64,000 nucleotides of DNA, taken from contig DAINSK010000014.1 in the NCBI GenBank assembly GCA_036741355.1, positions 11,432-75,431 on the forward strand, given 5' to 3'. Made by a program: the position numbers and the translations under genes. A model generated the notes under the pieces. It was not told where the DNA came from and ran no database searches. It was given only the letters and a program-made list of their open reading frames with translations. This document shows, in pieces, positions 8,572-15,431 of the stretch (positions within the stretch are counted from its first letter, which is position 1; each line of letters opens with the position of its first letter). The stretch comes from JBBRGK01 sp036741355. Its GTDB lineage: Bacteria > Chloroflexota > Dehalococcoidia > CAUJGQ01.

Positions 8572-9669
8572 TCAGCCGAGAATGCCGATCTCTGCCTGTG
8601 CTCCCTCAAGCTCTTTCAGCAAAGCTGACATCTCCTCTACCAGGCGCTTGCACTCGACCGGCGTTCTAACGCCGATCCGGATGAATTGAGGCAAGCCAAA
8701 CGAAGAACAATCCCGAACGGCGATGCCCCGCAGCAGCAGGCGGCGACGAAAATCGGTCGCATCGCCGACATCACACAGAATGAAATTCACCGCCCCCTCA
8801 TGCACAGACATGCCGATTGACTCCAGGCCGGTCACCAGCGCACTCTTGCCCTCCGTTACAATGCGTCTCATGCGTGGGAGGTATTCCTCATCGCGTAGCG
8901 CTGCTACTCCCGCGGCCTGTGCAAAGCTGCTAACGCTCCAGGCCGGTTGGAGCCTGCGAACGGCCGCGACAACGTCTTCGTGGGCTACCAGGTAGCCCAG
9001 CCTGAGGCCGGCAAGGGCATAATCCTTGGTCATTGAGCGGAGCACGATCACGCGGCCGGTCCGGACCATGTCCAGAGACGCCCACGGTTCCGCCAAGAAT
9101 CCGCGATACGCCTCGTCCAACAGCAACGGACCCGACATCAGCGCCTGTGCGAGGCCGCGGACTTCGTCGCGCCCGAGGTAGACACCTGTGGGGTTGTTTG
9201 GGTTGCAAAGGTATACCAAGGGCGGCGCAACCCGCCGCAATACGTCCGGCTTGTTCTTCAAGTTCCAGCGGAACGCACGTTGCTGCTGCGCCTGCCACGG
9301 GTAGGCGTTCGCTCCCAGAATCTCTACAGCGTGCGCAAACTCGCCGAACGTAGGCGCGAAAACGACCGGGCGCTGGCCCTGGTGGACGAACACCCGCGTG
9401 ACGAGATGAATCAATTGCGTAGACCCGTTACCGATCAGGATCTGTTTGCCAGGTACGTCCAGGAGTGAGCTCAGAGCGTTCGTCAAAACGGTGCAATCAG
9501 GATCGGGATATGCGCCCGGCTCGAGCGCCATGATCGCGTCACGCACGCCGGGTGGAGGGCCGATAGGGCTGACGTTGACGCTGAAGTCCAGCACGTCGGC
9601 CAGGTTTAGACCGAGAGCTTCCAGCTCACCCGGCCTCACGCCACCGTGCACAGCGCCGGTTACCCGCAT
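8572..9669 (-). CDS. cobD: Threonine-phosphate decarboxylase-type aminotransferase
   Basis: A fold-type I PLP enzyme of about 365 residues. The PLP lysine is in RSMTKDYALAGLRLGY. Substrate-loop motifs are FSVNVSPIGPPPG, YLCNPNNPTG and LDEAYRGF. Enzymes with this N-terminus make (R)-1-amino-2-propanol O-2-phosphate, the linker of the nucleotide loop. The open frame extends far upstream, but homology begins at MRVTGAVHGG, so I use the ATG at 9669, which overlaps the end of cbiB by 10 bp. A histidinol-phosphate aminotransferase is the main alternative, and the operon argues against it. Confidence 0.85.
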   Translation of the reverse strand: MRVTGAVHGGVRPGELEALGLNLADVLDFSVNVSPIGPPPGVRDAIMALEPGAYPDPDCTVLTNALSSLLDVPGKQILIGNGSTQLIHLVTRVFVHQGQRPVVFAPTFGEFAHAVEILGANAYPWQAQQQRAFRWNLKNKPDVLRRVAPPLVYLCNPNNPTGVYLGRDEVRGLAQALMSGPLLLDEAYRGFLAEPWASLDMVRTGRVIVLRSMTKDYALAGLRLGYLVAHEDVVAAVRRLQPAWSVSSFAQAAGVAALRDEEYLPRMRRIVTEGKSALVTGLESIGMSVHEGAVNFILCDVGDATDFRRRLLLRGIAVRDCSSFGLPQFIRIGVRTPVECKRLVEEMSALLKELEGAQAEIGILG

Positions 9670-10658
9670 ACGTTGCTCCGTAGCGGTCGCCGAAGGATAG
9701 CGACGGCCGCCAGAAGTACCGATGCCGTTGAGGCGACAGCCACCAGCAGCCTGGCGGTCGCAATATCTGCAGGCCCGGGCTCGCGTCCATTTCGGTTCAA
9801 CACGTACTGACCCTGCTTTTCGAGCCGTACTCCGAGCGATCCGGCCGCGGCCGCCATCGTCCATCCCGCGTTTGGACTCTCCGTGCGGCGGCGGTCCTCC
9901 AGTAGGAGTCGCAGGCCCTGAGTCGATGAACCCCCAATGAACGGCGCAGACACAATGAGCAGACCAGCACTGATCCTCGCCGGGATGAAATTCGCCAGGT
10001 CGTCGAGGCGCGCGGCGGTTTTACCAATCCATTCAAAGCGGCCCCGGTACCCGATCATGCTATCAAGCGTATTCACGCAGCGATACCAATAAGCCCCGGG
10101 AAGGCCGGCGACACAATAGGCGAGCAACGGCGCGACAACGCTGTCCGTCAGGTTTTCCGTCATCGACTCGATTGCTGCCGCACTGAGCAGGCTGATTCCA
10201 AGCTTGGACGTGTCTCGACTGACGAGCGCCGCGGAGTGGCCACGTGCACCTTCCACATCCCCAGCGGACAGTTCGGCCTGCACCAACCTACCAGCTTCGA
10301 GTAGGGATCGGATCGCGAATGACGGCTTGAGGGCGAAGCTCAGCGCCACAACCCGAAGTGGAGGTGGAAGCCGTTTCAGCAGCCGATCCGTGGCACGGGC
10401 GATCCCTGCAATGGCCAGCGGAAGCCCAGCGGCCATGATGGCCCCGTAGACCAACTGGCCAGGGTGCGAGCGTGGAGCACGCCTCTCCAAAGCGACAACC
10501 GCCCCGCCTATGGCAACAACCGGATGGACTGCGCTTGGCGGCTCACCGATTAACAGGTCGAGTGCTACGGCTCCCAGAAGCACTGCAAGTTCTTCACGCC
10601 GTGAGGTCCGGACAAAACCTGTTCGCTCTCTATCGGATTCGTTCCGGCGCAGTCTCAA
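9660..10658 (-). CDS. cbiB: Adenosylcobinamide-phosphate synthase
   Basis: An integral membrane protein of about 332 residues that attaches aminopropanol phosphate to adenosylcobyric acid. Family hallmarks are DLLIGEPPSAVHPV near the N-terminus, SMTENLTDSVVAPLLAY in the centre, and CVNTLDSMIGYRGRFEWIGKTAARLDD. Several hydrophobic stretches fit its membrane location. The start is uncertain: the open frame begins at 10898 inside cobS. A TTG at 10658 overlaps the cobS stop, and a GTG at 10583 gives the most typical N-terminus. Some databases call this gene cobD, not to be confused with the aminotransferase downstream. Confidence 0.88.
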   Translation of the reverse strand: MRLRRNESDRERTGFVRTSRREELAVLLGAVALDLLIGEPPSAVHPVVAIGGAVVALERRAPRSHPGQLVYGAIMAAGLPLAIAGIARATDRLLKRLPPPLRVVALSFALKPSFAIRSLLEAGRLVQAELSAGDVEGARGHSAALVSRDTSKLGISLLSAAAIESMTENLTDSVVAPLLAYCVAGLPGAYWYRCVNTLDSMIGYRGRFEWIGKTAARLDDLANFIPARISAGLLIVSAPFIGGSSTQGLRLLLEDRRRTESPNAGWTMAAAAGSLGVRLEKQGQYVLNRNGREPGPADIATARLLVAVASTASVLLAAVAILRRPLRSNVCG

Positions 10659-11485
10659 AACCACGGCCGGAACCAGGAATGAGCTTGCAGCGCTGCGGCC
10701 AGCGTCAGGCAGACCACCTGGGCGACTTCGCACGACGCGCCGACCACGTCTCCCGTCACGCCGCCCACGCGGACGCGGGCGAACACACCGACGAGCAGCG
10801 CCGCCGCGATCCCGCCCGCGAGCAGTCCCATGCCGGCGACGCCCAGGGCCAACAAAACGATGACGCACGCCATTGCCAGCGCCGTGGCTCCCACCCACGA
10901 TCTCGCGTGCAGGTGAAATCCGTCTGCGAGTCCGCTGGTCCGTGCGTAGGGAAACGCTGCCATGACCGCGACCATGGCGGCCCTGCCGGTCACCGGCGAA
11001 ACCAGTAGCACTGCGGATCGCGCGGGCCCGGAGAGCGCTGAAACGGCCGCGAAGGCGAGCAGCAAAATAAGAGCGATAGCGGCGACGCCGAAACTGCCTG
11101 TCCGGCTGTCGCGCATGATCTCGAGGCGCCGCTCACGGCTGTGCAGGCCCAGCAATCCATCGGCGGAGTCCGCCAAACCGTCAAGGTGTAACAGTCCCGT
11201 CAGCCCCTCGAGGAGCAGCACCAGCAACGCCGCCTCGGGCGCTGCAGGCATCCGTCCCGTTAACAAGCGGTCGATGCCCGCTACGAGCCCTCCGAGGAGC
11301 AGGCCAACCAGCGGGTACCAGAGCTGCGCCCGCGCAACGGCCGCGACAGCTACGACGCGCGGTCGCCGAAGACGCAAGACGGTGAGGAACTCCAGCGCGA
11401 CCATTGGCGAGGGCAACCGCGTCGACGGTGGGCCGAAACCGGCGGCATCGCCCTGATCGCTTTGCTCCGACTCGTGTTCTTGCAA
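10655..11485 (-). CDS. cobS: Cobalamin (5'-phosphate) synthase
   Basis: A 276-residue polytopic membrane enzyme joining AdoCbi-GDP to alpha-ribazole (phosphate). VALEFLTVLRLRRP at the start and LLHLDGLADSADGLLGLHSRERRLEIMRDSRTGSFGVAA contain the acidic DGLADxxDG motif that binds metal and substrate. Five or more hydrophobic helices follow. A TTG start directly after the cobT stop is favoured because GAGG lies five bases upstream; an ATG at 11404 would trim 27 residues. It overlaps the cbiB frame at its end, so the operon is tightly coupled. Confidence 0.92.
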   Translation of the reverse strand: MQEHESEQSDQGDAAGFGPPSTRLPSPMVALEFLTVLRLRRPRVVAVAAVARAQLWYPLVGLLLGGLVAGIDRLLTGRMPAAPEAALLVLLLEGLTGLLHLDGLADSADGLLGLHSRERRLEIMRDSRTGSFGVAAIALILLLAFAAVSALSGPARSAVLLVSPVTGRAAMVAVMAAFPYARTSGLADGFHLHARSWVGATALAMACVIVLLALGVAGMGLLAGGIAAALLVGVFARVRVGGVTGDVVGASCEVAQVVCLTLAAALQAHSWFRPWF

Positions 11486-12568
11486 CTAGCCCTCGTCCGT
11501 GGTTACCTCATCGCTCCCCGAAACCCCAGCCTCGGAGAACGTCGACATCTCGGATAGAACTTTGGCCGCGGCCTCGAGCAGCATGATGCCAAGGGCGGCG
11601 CCTGTACCCTCGCCCAGCCGCATACGGAGGTCCAGCAGCGGCGTCAGACCCAGGTGAGCCAGGGCAGCGTCATGTCCGGGTTCTGCCGACCGGTGCGCAG
11701 CGACAAGGTAGGGGCGTAACTCAGGCGCTATCGCGACGGCGATGAGCGCGGCCGCCGCGGCGATGAAACCGTCCAGGACAACGGGCCGTCGCTCCGCCGC
11801 GGCGCCAAGACAGACTCCAGCCAGGAAACCGATCTCGAATCCGCCGATCTTGGTCAACACGTCTAGACCATCGGCCGGGTCCGGAGCATTGATCATTAGC
11901 GCCCGCTCGATCAGGCGTACCTTCTCCGCCAGACGCTCATCGCTCACTCCCGTACCGCGGCCGGTCACGGCAGAAACCGGCATCCCCGTAAATACTGCGG
12001 TGATCGCCGCCGACGGCGTCGTGTTACCGATCCCCATGTCGCCGATCGCGATTACATCCGCTCCCTGTCGAACCTGGTCGGCGGCGAGCTGCATGCCCGA
12101 GTGGAGGCACGACAGTGCTTCGTTATTCGTCATAGCAGGACCGGAGCTCAGATCGGCGGTTCCGCGTCCGGCAGATCGTTTCACAAGACGGGGATCGTCC
12201 GGGAGGTCTGAAGCCACGCCGGCGTCGACGACGACGACGCGTGCGCCGGCATGTCGTGCCAGTACGTTCACTGCCGCTCCCCCGGCAAGGAAATTCAAGA
12301 CCATTTGCCCAGTAACTTCCGGCGGATACGCGCTAACACCAAGCCGCGCGACCCCGTGGTCCCCGGCTGCTGTCACGATTACTTTGTTCGCCAGTACCGG
12401 CAGCGGTTGGCCTCGTACGCCCGCGAGCCAGATCGACAACTCTTCCAGGCGGCCCAGCGCCCCCGGCGGTTTCGTGAGCTGATCCTGTCGCTCGCGGGCG
12501 GAGGTCATCGCCTCTTCGTCTAGCGGAGCGATTCGTACTCCCAGCACTGAAGCAGCTTCGCCTGTCAT
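11486..12568 (-). CDS. cobT: Nicotinate-nucleotide-dimethylbenzimidazole phosphoribosyltransferase
   Basis: A 360-residue enzyme that activates the lower ligand base as alpha-ribazole phosphate. Typical segments are RQDQLTKPPGALGRLE, TAAGDHGVARLGVSAYPPEV, IGDMGIGNTTPSAAI and VLDGFIAAAAALIA. The open frame runs 264 residues further upstream, but homology starts at MTGEAASVLG, and AAGGAG lies eight bases before this ATG. It is the first gene of the cobalamin operon. No bluB or bza gene for making the base is in the window, so the base comes from elsewhere. No cobalamin riboswitch is visible upstream. Confidence 0.92.
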   Translation of the reverse strand: MTGEAASVLGVRIAPLDEEAMTSARERQDQLTKPPGALGRLEELSIWLAGVRGQPLPVLANKVIVTAAGDHGVARLGVSAYPPEVTGQMVLNFLAGGAAVNVLARHAGARVVVVDAGVASDLPDDPRLVKRSAGRGTADLSSGPAMTNNEALSCLHSGMQLAADQVRQGADVIAIGDMGIGNTTPSAAITAVFTGMPVSAVTGRGTGVSDERLAEKVRLIERALMINAPDPADGLDVLTKIGGFEIGFLAGVCLGAAAERRPVVLDGFIAAAAALIAVAIAPELRPYLVAAHRSAEPGHDAALAHLGLTPLLDLRMRLGEGTGAALGIMLLEAAAKVLSEMSTFSEAGVSGSDEVTTDEG

Positions 12569-12603
12569 AAGACAATCTCCTTGCAACTCGTGGTTGTTTT
12601 CAC

Positions 12604-12620
12604 AGGGTGCTTGACACCCT
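12604..12620. promoter_or_regulatory. Palindrome overlapping a -35 box (candidate operator)
   Basis: AGGGTG-CTTGA-CACCCT is a perfect 6-bp inverted repeat. It covers the -35 box TTGACA of the rightward promoter and lies near the start of the leftward cobT transcript. It may be a repressor site acting on both directions or a hairpin in the cobT leader. No U-run follows on either strand, so it is not a classical terminator. Confidence 0.4.
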
Positions 12621-12638
12621 TCGTTATGCGATTGTAAT
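12611..12638 (+). promoter_or_regulatory. Sigma70-type promoter for the riboswitch transcript
   Basis: TTGACA at 12611-12616 and TGTAAT at 12633-12638 are separated by 16 bp. Transcription would start near 12645, about 50 nt before the riboswitch. The complement of the -10 region also reads TACAAT, so a leftward cobT promoter may overlap it. Confidence 0.6.
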
Positions 12639-12692
12639 CTGTGCCCGTCATCACAAACTGCCATTCGGGCAGAACCAACTCCATCCCGCGAC

Positions 12693-12815
12693 CTGTGACC
12701 GCTGCCAAATCCGCTCAGGCGGACCGGGGGACCTGCTCCTTGGGGTGAATCTCGCGTGCGCGAGTAGGGCGACCCTTCAAGCCCGAACCCGTCAACTAAC
12801 CTCGGCGGCAGCCGA
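12693..12815 (+). ncRNA. Cyclic di-AMP riboswitch (ydaO/yuaA type)
   Basis: On the plus strand the conserved blocks of the ydaO class occur in the right order: GGCGGACCGGGGGACC (12718-12733), TTGGGGTGAATC (12740-12751), GAGTAGGGC (12762-12770) and CCCGAACCCGTCAACTAACC (12782-12801). A closing stem pairs GCTGCC (12701-12706) with GGCAGC (12807-12812). This class binds cyclic di-AMP and usually turns genes off when the ligand is bound. The next gene on the same strand starts 60 bp downstream and encodes a small zinc-ribbon protein. No clear intrinsic terminator follows, so control could be at translation. Confidence 0.85.
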
Positions 12816-12874
12816 AGGGCCTGGACGGTACAAAACCCACGTCGGGCACGTTGTGTGCCATAGGGGGAATGTGA

Positions 12875-13084
12875 ATGCAGTCCGTTCCACCGAGATTTTG
12901 TCCTCGCTGCCGCGGCGCAATGATCGTCGAGCGCGACTGGTACGGCTCTTACAGTACGTGCATATCGTGCGGTTTCGTACACGAAATGGTCTCGTCCCCA
13001 GCGATCGACCTGCTGGACGACGAAGATAGTACCAGCCCCCGTCAGCGCAGGCGACAGCCCTCCCATGGCAAGCTTCGCCTCTAG
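12875..13084 (+). CDS. Small zinc-ribbon protein under the c-di-AMP riboswitch
   Basis: A 69-residue protein with one zinc ribbon: CPRC at residues 9-12 and CISC at 29-32, joined by an aromatic-rich loop (ERDWYGSYST). It has an acidic patch (LLDDEDS) and a basic C-terminal tail. AGGGGGAA lies six bases before the ATG, an excellent ribosome binding site. No catalytic motif is present. A zinc-dependent nucleic-acid or protein adaptor role is possible but not shown. It follows the c-di-AMP riboswitch and its promoter on the same strand, so its expression is presumably tied to c-di-AMP. The 235 bp after it contain no convincing gene. Confidence 0.65.
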   Translation: MQSVPPRFCPRCRGAMIVERDWYGSYSTCISCGFVHEMVSSPAIDLLDDEDSTSPRQRRRQPSHGKLRL

Positions 13085-13319
13085 CCAATCCCCGCGCCAG
13101 GGTGCCGGAGATATTCCCCAGTGGCCCGCTTCGATATCCATTAACAGACGCGCCGTCCGGACAACCAGGATGGCCGATGCACCGGATCCCTCCGCAACGC
13201 TGGCGGTAGCAGTCCTGCCCAGTGTCCGCTTAGTGAGCGGAACCCGCGATTCCGAGCTCAGCCGTTCCCCTTGGCACGGCGTGACCATTGGCGCAAGCAA
13301 ACACTGATTCTCACCGCGT

Positions 13320-13952
13320 TTACCTGTTGAAAACGCGTGATTGATGCTGAGCGGGATCATCCGGGTAGGCGAGTACCTCGTCGACGAGACCGAGCTTTAA
13401 ACATTCTGCCGCATCAAGGAAACGGTCATGCCCGGAGTAGATGAACCGCTTCCACCATGTCTTGCTCTGGTGCGCCGTTCTCGACGCGAACACGCTGCTG
13501 ACCAGCTCCTGGTAGTGCTCCGCCAGCTTGTGGTAGTCGCGGAAGATCTTGCTGTCCTCGCCGGACAATGACCACGAACTCGAATGGATCATCATCATCG
13601 ACATGCTGCCCATGCTGCGATGGCTGGCGACCTGGGCGATGACCGCGGCCATCGAGTAGGCGTAGCCGGTGATTACCGTATTAATCGGCACTCTGTGAAT
13701 GTGGAGCACGCGGTGGGCGATTTCCATCATCGCAAAACCAGCACCGACCGATCCGCCCGGTGAGTTCACATAGACCGTAATTGGCGATTCGGGTCGCCCC
13801 TCTCGCGCCAGCGCCATCAGCAACATGTCGCGCGAATAACGCTCAGCTGTTTCTTCGTCAACGTCGCGCAGGTAGTAGATCCCCTCGGCCTGCAGTTGCA
13901 ACCGGTTCGCCGAATAGTTTTGAAGTAGCTCGTTGAGCGACGGCGCATTCAT
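13320..13952 (-). CDS. ClpP-family serine protease
   Basis: This 210-residue protein has the ClpP/crotonase fold markers: VYVNSPGGSVGAGFAM, then GYAYSMAAV with the nucleophilic serine, then MMIHSSSW with the catalytic histidine, then GHDRFLDAAECLKLGLVDEV with the aspartate. ClpP subunits form a barrel that degrades proteins fed by Clp ATPases. The triad looks complete, but the histidine region lacks the usual MIHQP wording and the serine sits in AYSMAA rather than AxSMAA. It is therefore a divergent paralogue and may not pair with ClpX or ClpA. The ribosome binding site GGGGGAGG is strong. No Clp ATPase gene is adjacent, and the gene is divergent from the response regulator. Confidence 0.85.
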   Translation of the reverse strand: MNAPSLNELLQNYSANRLQLQAEGIYYLRDVDEETAERYSRDMLLMALAREGRPESPITVYVNSPGGSVGAGFAMMEIAHRVLHIHRVPINTVITGYAYSMAAVIAQVASHRSMGSMSMMMIHSSSWSLSGEDSKIFRDYHKLAEHYQELVSSVFASRTAHQSKTWWKRFIYSGHDRFLDAAECLKLGLVDEVLAYPDDPAQHQSRVFNR

Positions 13953-14041
13953 TTCTGGTCCCTCCCCCGAGATCGACGTGTTATGTCAAAATCGTTCGTT
14001 ATGGTTTTTGAACGTTCGACGATGCCACTTTTGATGACTTG

Positions 14042-14070
14042 TTGTCGTATTCTCGCAATGGTAGGATAAT
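14042..14070 (+). promoter_or_regulatory. Promoter of the response regulator
   Basis: TTGTCG (14042-14047) and GATAAT (14065-14070) are separated by 17 bp in the divergent region between the ClpP-like gene and the response regulator. The leader would be about 55-60 nt long. Confidence 0.5.
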
Positions 14071-14134
14071 GCTGATACGTACATCGTGCAGCGCGGCATC
14101 TTGCTACGCTGTCGCCTTCAGCGTCGGAGACGCC

Positions 14135-14884
14135 GTGAACGGTGAGACGACCGATTATAACCATCGGGCGCGAATCCTTTTAGAAGGGCTTCAATCCGGC
14201 GTAAACTCCCGCCGTGTCCGGGTCTTGATGGCCGAGGACCACGCGATTGTACGTCAGGCAGTTTCCCTTTTGTTGCAATATCAAGACGATCTGGATCTTG
14301 TGGGCACGGCTTGCAACGGTCGCGAAGCGGTGGATGCCGCGGAGAAGCTCGAGCCCGATGTGGTCCTCATGGACCTGGCGATGCCTGGAATGAACGGCAT
14401 TGAGGCGGCGCGGCTGATCCATCGAAGGTCTCCTCATTGCCAGATCCTTTTGCTGACCGCTTACATCGACCACCCCAACGTCATCGAAGCGCTGCGCGCG
14501 GGCGTATCGGGATGCGTGGTCAAACGCTCGGACGTTAGTGAACTCGTGCTTGCCATTAAGACCGTGAGCCGAGGAAACCCGTACTTCAGCGCGGAACTGA
14601 CCGAGGGCAGGTCGGCGGTAGAGCTGATCATGGAAGCGCAGAGTGGGCATTCGACTTCGATTGACCCGCTAACCGCTCGCGAGCGCGAAATCCTGCAATT
14701 GGTCGCCGAAGGTCACCAGAACCAATCCATTGCCGGCGAACTATTCATCAGCGTCAAGACGGTCGAGGCCCATAAAGCACACATCAAGTCCAAACTCCAC
14801 GCCACAAGCGACATGGATCTGCTGCGACATGCCCTCAGACGCGGTATGATCGGGCTTCACGACCAGCAACCGCTGGAGCCGTAA
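14135..14884 (+). CDS. NarL/FixJ-type response regulator
   Basis: A two-domain regulator of about 249 residues. The receiver domain has the acidic pair (MAEDHA), the phospho-acceptor Asp80 in VVLMDLAMPGMNG, the threonine of LLLTAY and the lysine of VVKRSD. The C-terminal LuxR helix-turn-helix reads LTAREREILQLVAEG, then SVKTVEAHKAHIKSKL. The GTG at 14135 is chosen because GGAG lies five bases before it; the frame is open further upstream to 14039. Its likely kinase partner is the hybrid sensor 0.5 kb downstream on the same strand, with the zinc-finger gene between them. Targets are unknown. Confidence 0.9.
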   Translation: MNGETTDYNHRARILLEGLQSGVNSRRVRVLMAEDHAIVRQAVSLLLQYQDDLDLVGTACNGREAVDAAEKLEPDVVLMDLAMPGMNGIEAARLIHRRSPHCQILLLTAYIDHPNVIEALRAGVSGCVVKRSDVSELVLAIKTVSRGNPYFSAELTEGRSAVELIMEAQSGHSTSIDPLTAREREILQLVAEGHQNQSIAGELFISVKTVEAHKAHIKSKLHATSDMDLLRHALRRGMIGLHDQQPLEP

Positions 14885-14903
14885 CCGCAGCCGGACCACG
14901 GCC

Positions 14904-15305
14904 ATGGGCACGTCTTGCCGCTTTCGTCACGTCTTCTCTCGCTGCGGCCAACCGAGCATCGGTTCCTGCCAGTATTGCGGGCTGGTGTTTTGTAGAGATC
15001 ATGGGAATGTCGCGGATAACGAGCACATATGCGTTCGTGAGATTTGCCGGAACAAGCAAGTAGATCTCGCAGCCCACCTCGTATTTCGCGACCGCGCGAT
15101 ATTGCGCAACCGTCATAGCATGTGCGGAATAGAAGGATGTATGGAGGGCCGCTGGGGACAATGCTCAAAATGCCATGGGTTGTACTGCGAGAAACACATA
15201 ATCAACCGATCGGAGAAGGTGCGCCAGGGTATGGCCAGCTTCTCTCGACCTGCCTCGTTTTGCGACCATTGCTTCACACGGCGGAAATTATGGTCCAAGC
15301 TGTGA
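14904..15305 (+). CDS. Double zinc-finger protein (AN1/B-box-like spacing)
   Basis: A protein of 133 residues with two similar metal-binding modules. The first has CQYCGLVFCRDHG and the second has CSKCHGLYCEKH, both fitting C-x2-C-x4-C-x2-H, each with further Cys/His on both sides. A CDHC pair lies near the C-terminus. Such spacing recalls AN1 and B-box fingers, which bind zinc in proteins that contact other proteins. I do not recognise a named bacterial family. The gene starts 19 bp after the response regulator and precedes the hybrid kinase, so a part in the same signalling unit is plausible. There is no enzyme motif or membrane segment. Confidence 0.7.
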   Translation: MGTSCRFRHVFSRCGQPSIGSCQYCGLVFCRDHGNVADNEHICVREICRNKQVDLAAHLVFRDRAILRNRHSMCGIEGCMEGRWGQCSKCHGLYCEKHIINRSEKVRQGMASFSRPASFCDHCFTRRKLWSKL

Positions 15306-15431
15306 GCGCCGTGACGCACCTGCCCAAAACTCGATCCAGTCCAGGTCAGGCGGCGCGCTGATGATGATCGCCGCGGGAGAAAGATCCTGACCAGCAGTGC
15401 GAGCAAACGGCCCGATCGATCTGCGATATCG

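Noticed and set aside
12569..12870. Cobalamin riboswitch upstream of cobT
   Set aside because: The minus strand lacks the conserved cobalamin-box blocks; the conserved sequence here reads as a c-di-AMP riboswitch on the plus strand.
13085..13319. Possible small gene after the zinc-ribbon protein
   Set aside because: Both strands have open frames, but none has a ribosome binding site and a recognisable protein; I see nothing definite in this stretch.
12569..13360. Long N-terminal extension of CobT
   Set aside because: The extra 264 residues resemble no CobT, pass through the riboswitch, and a strong ribosome binding site precedes the ATG at 12568.
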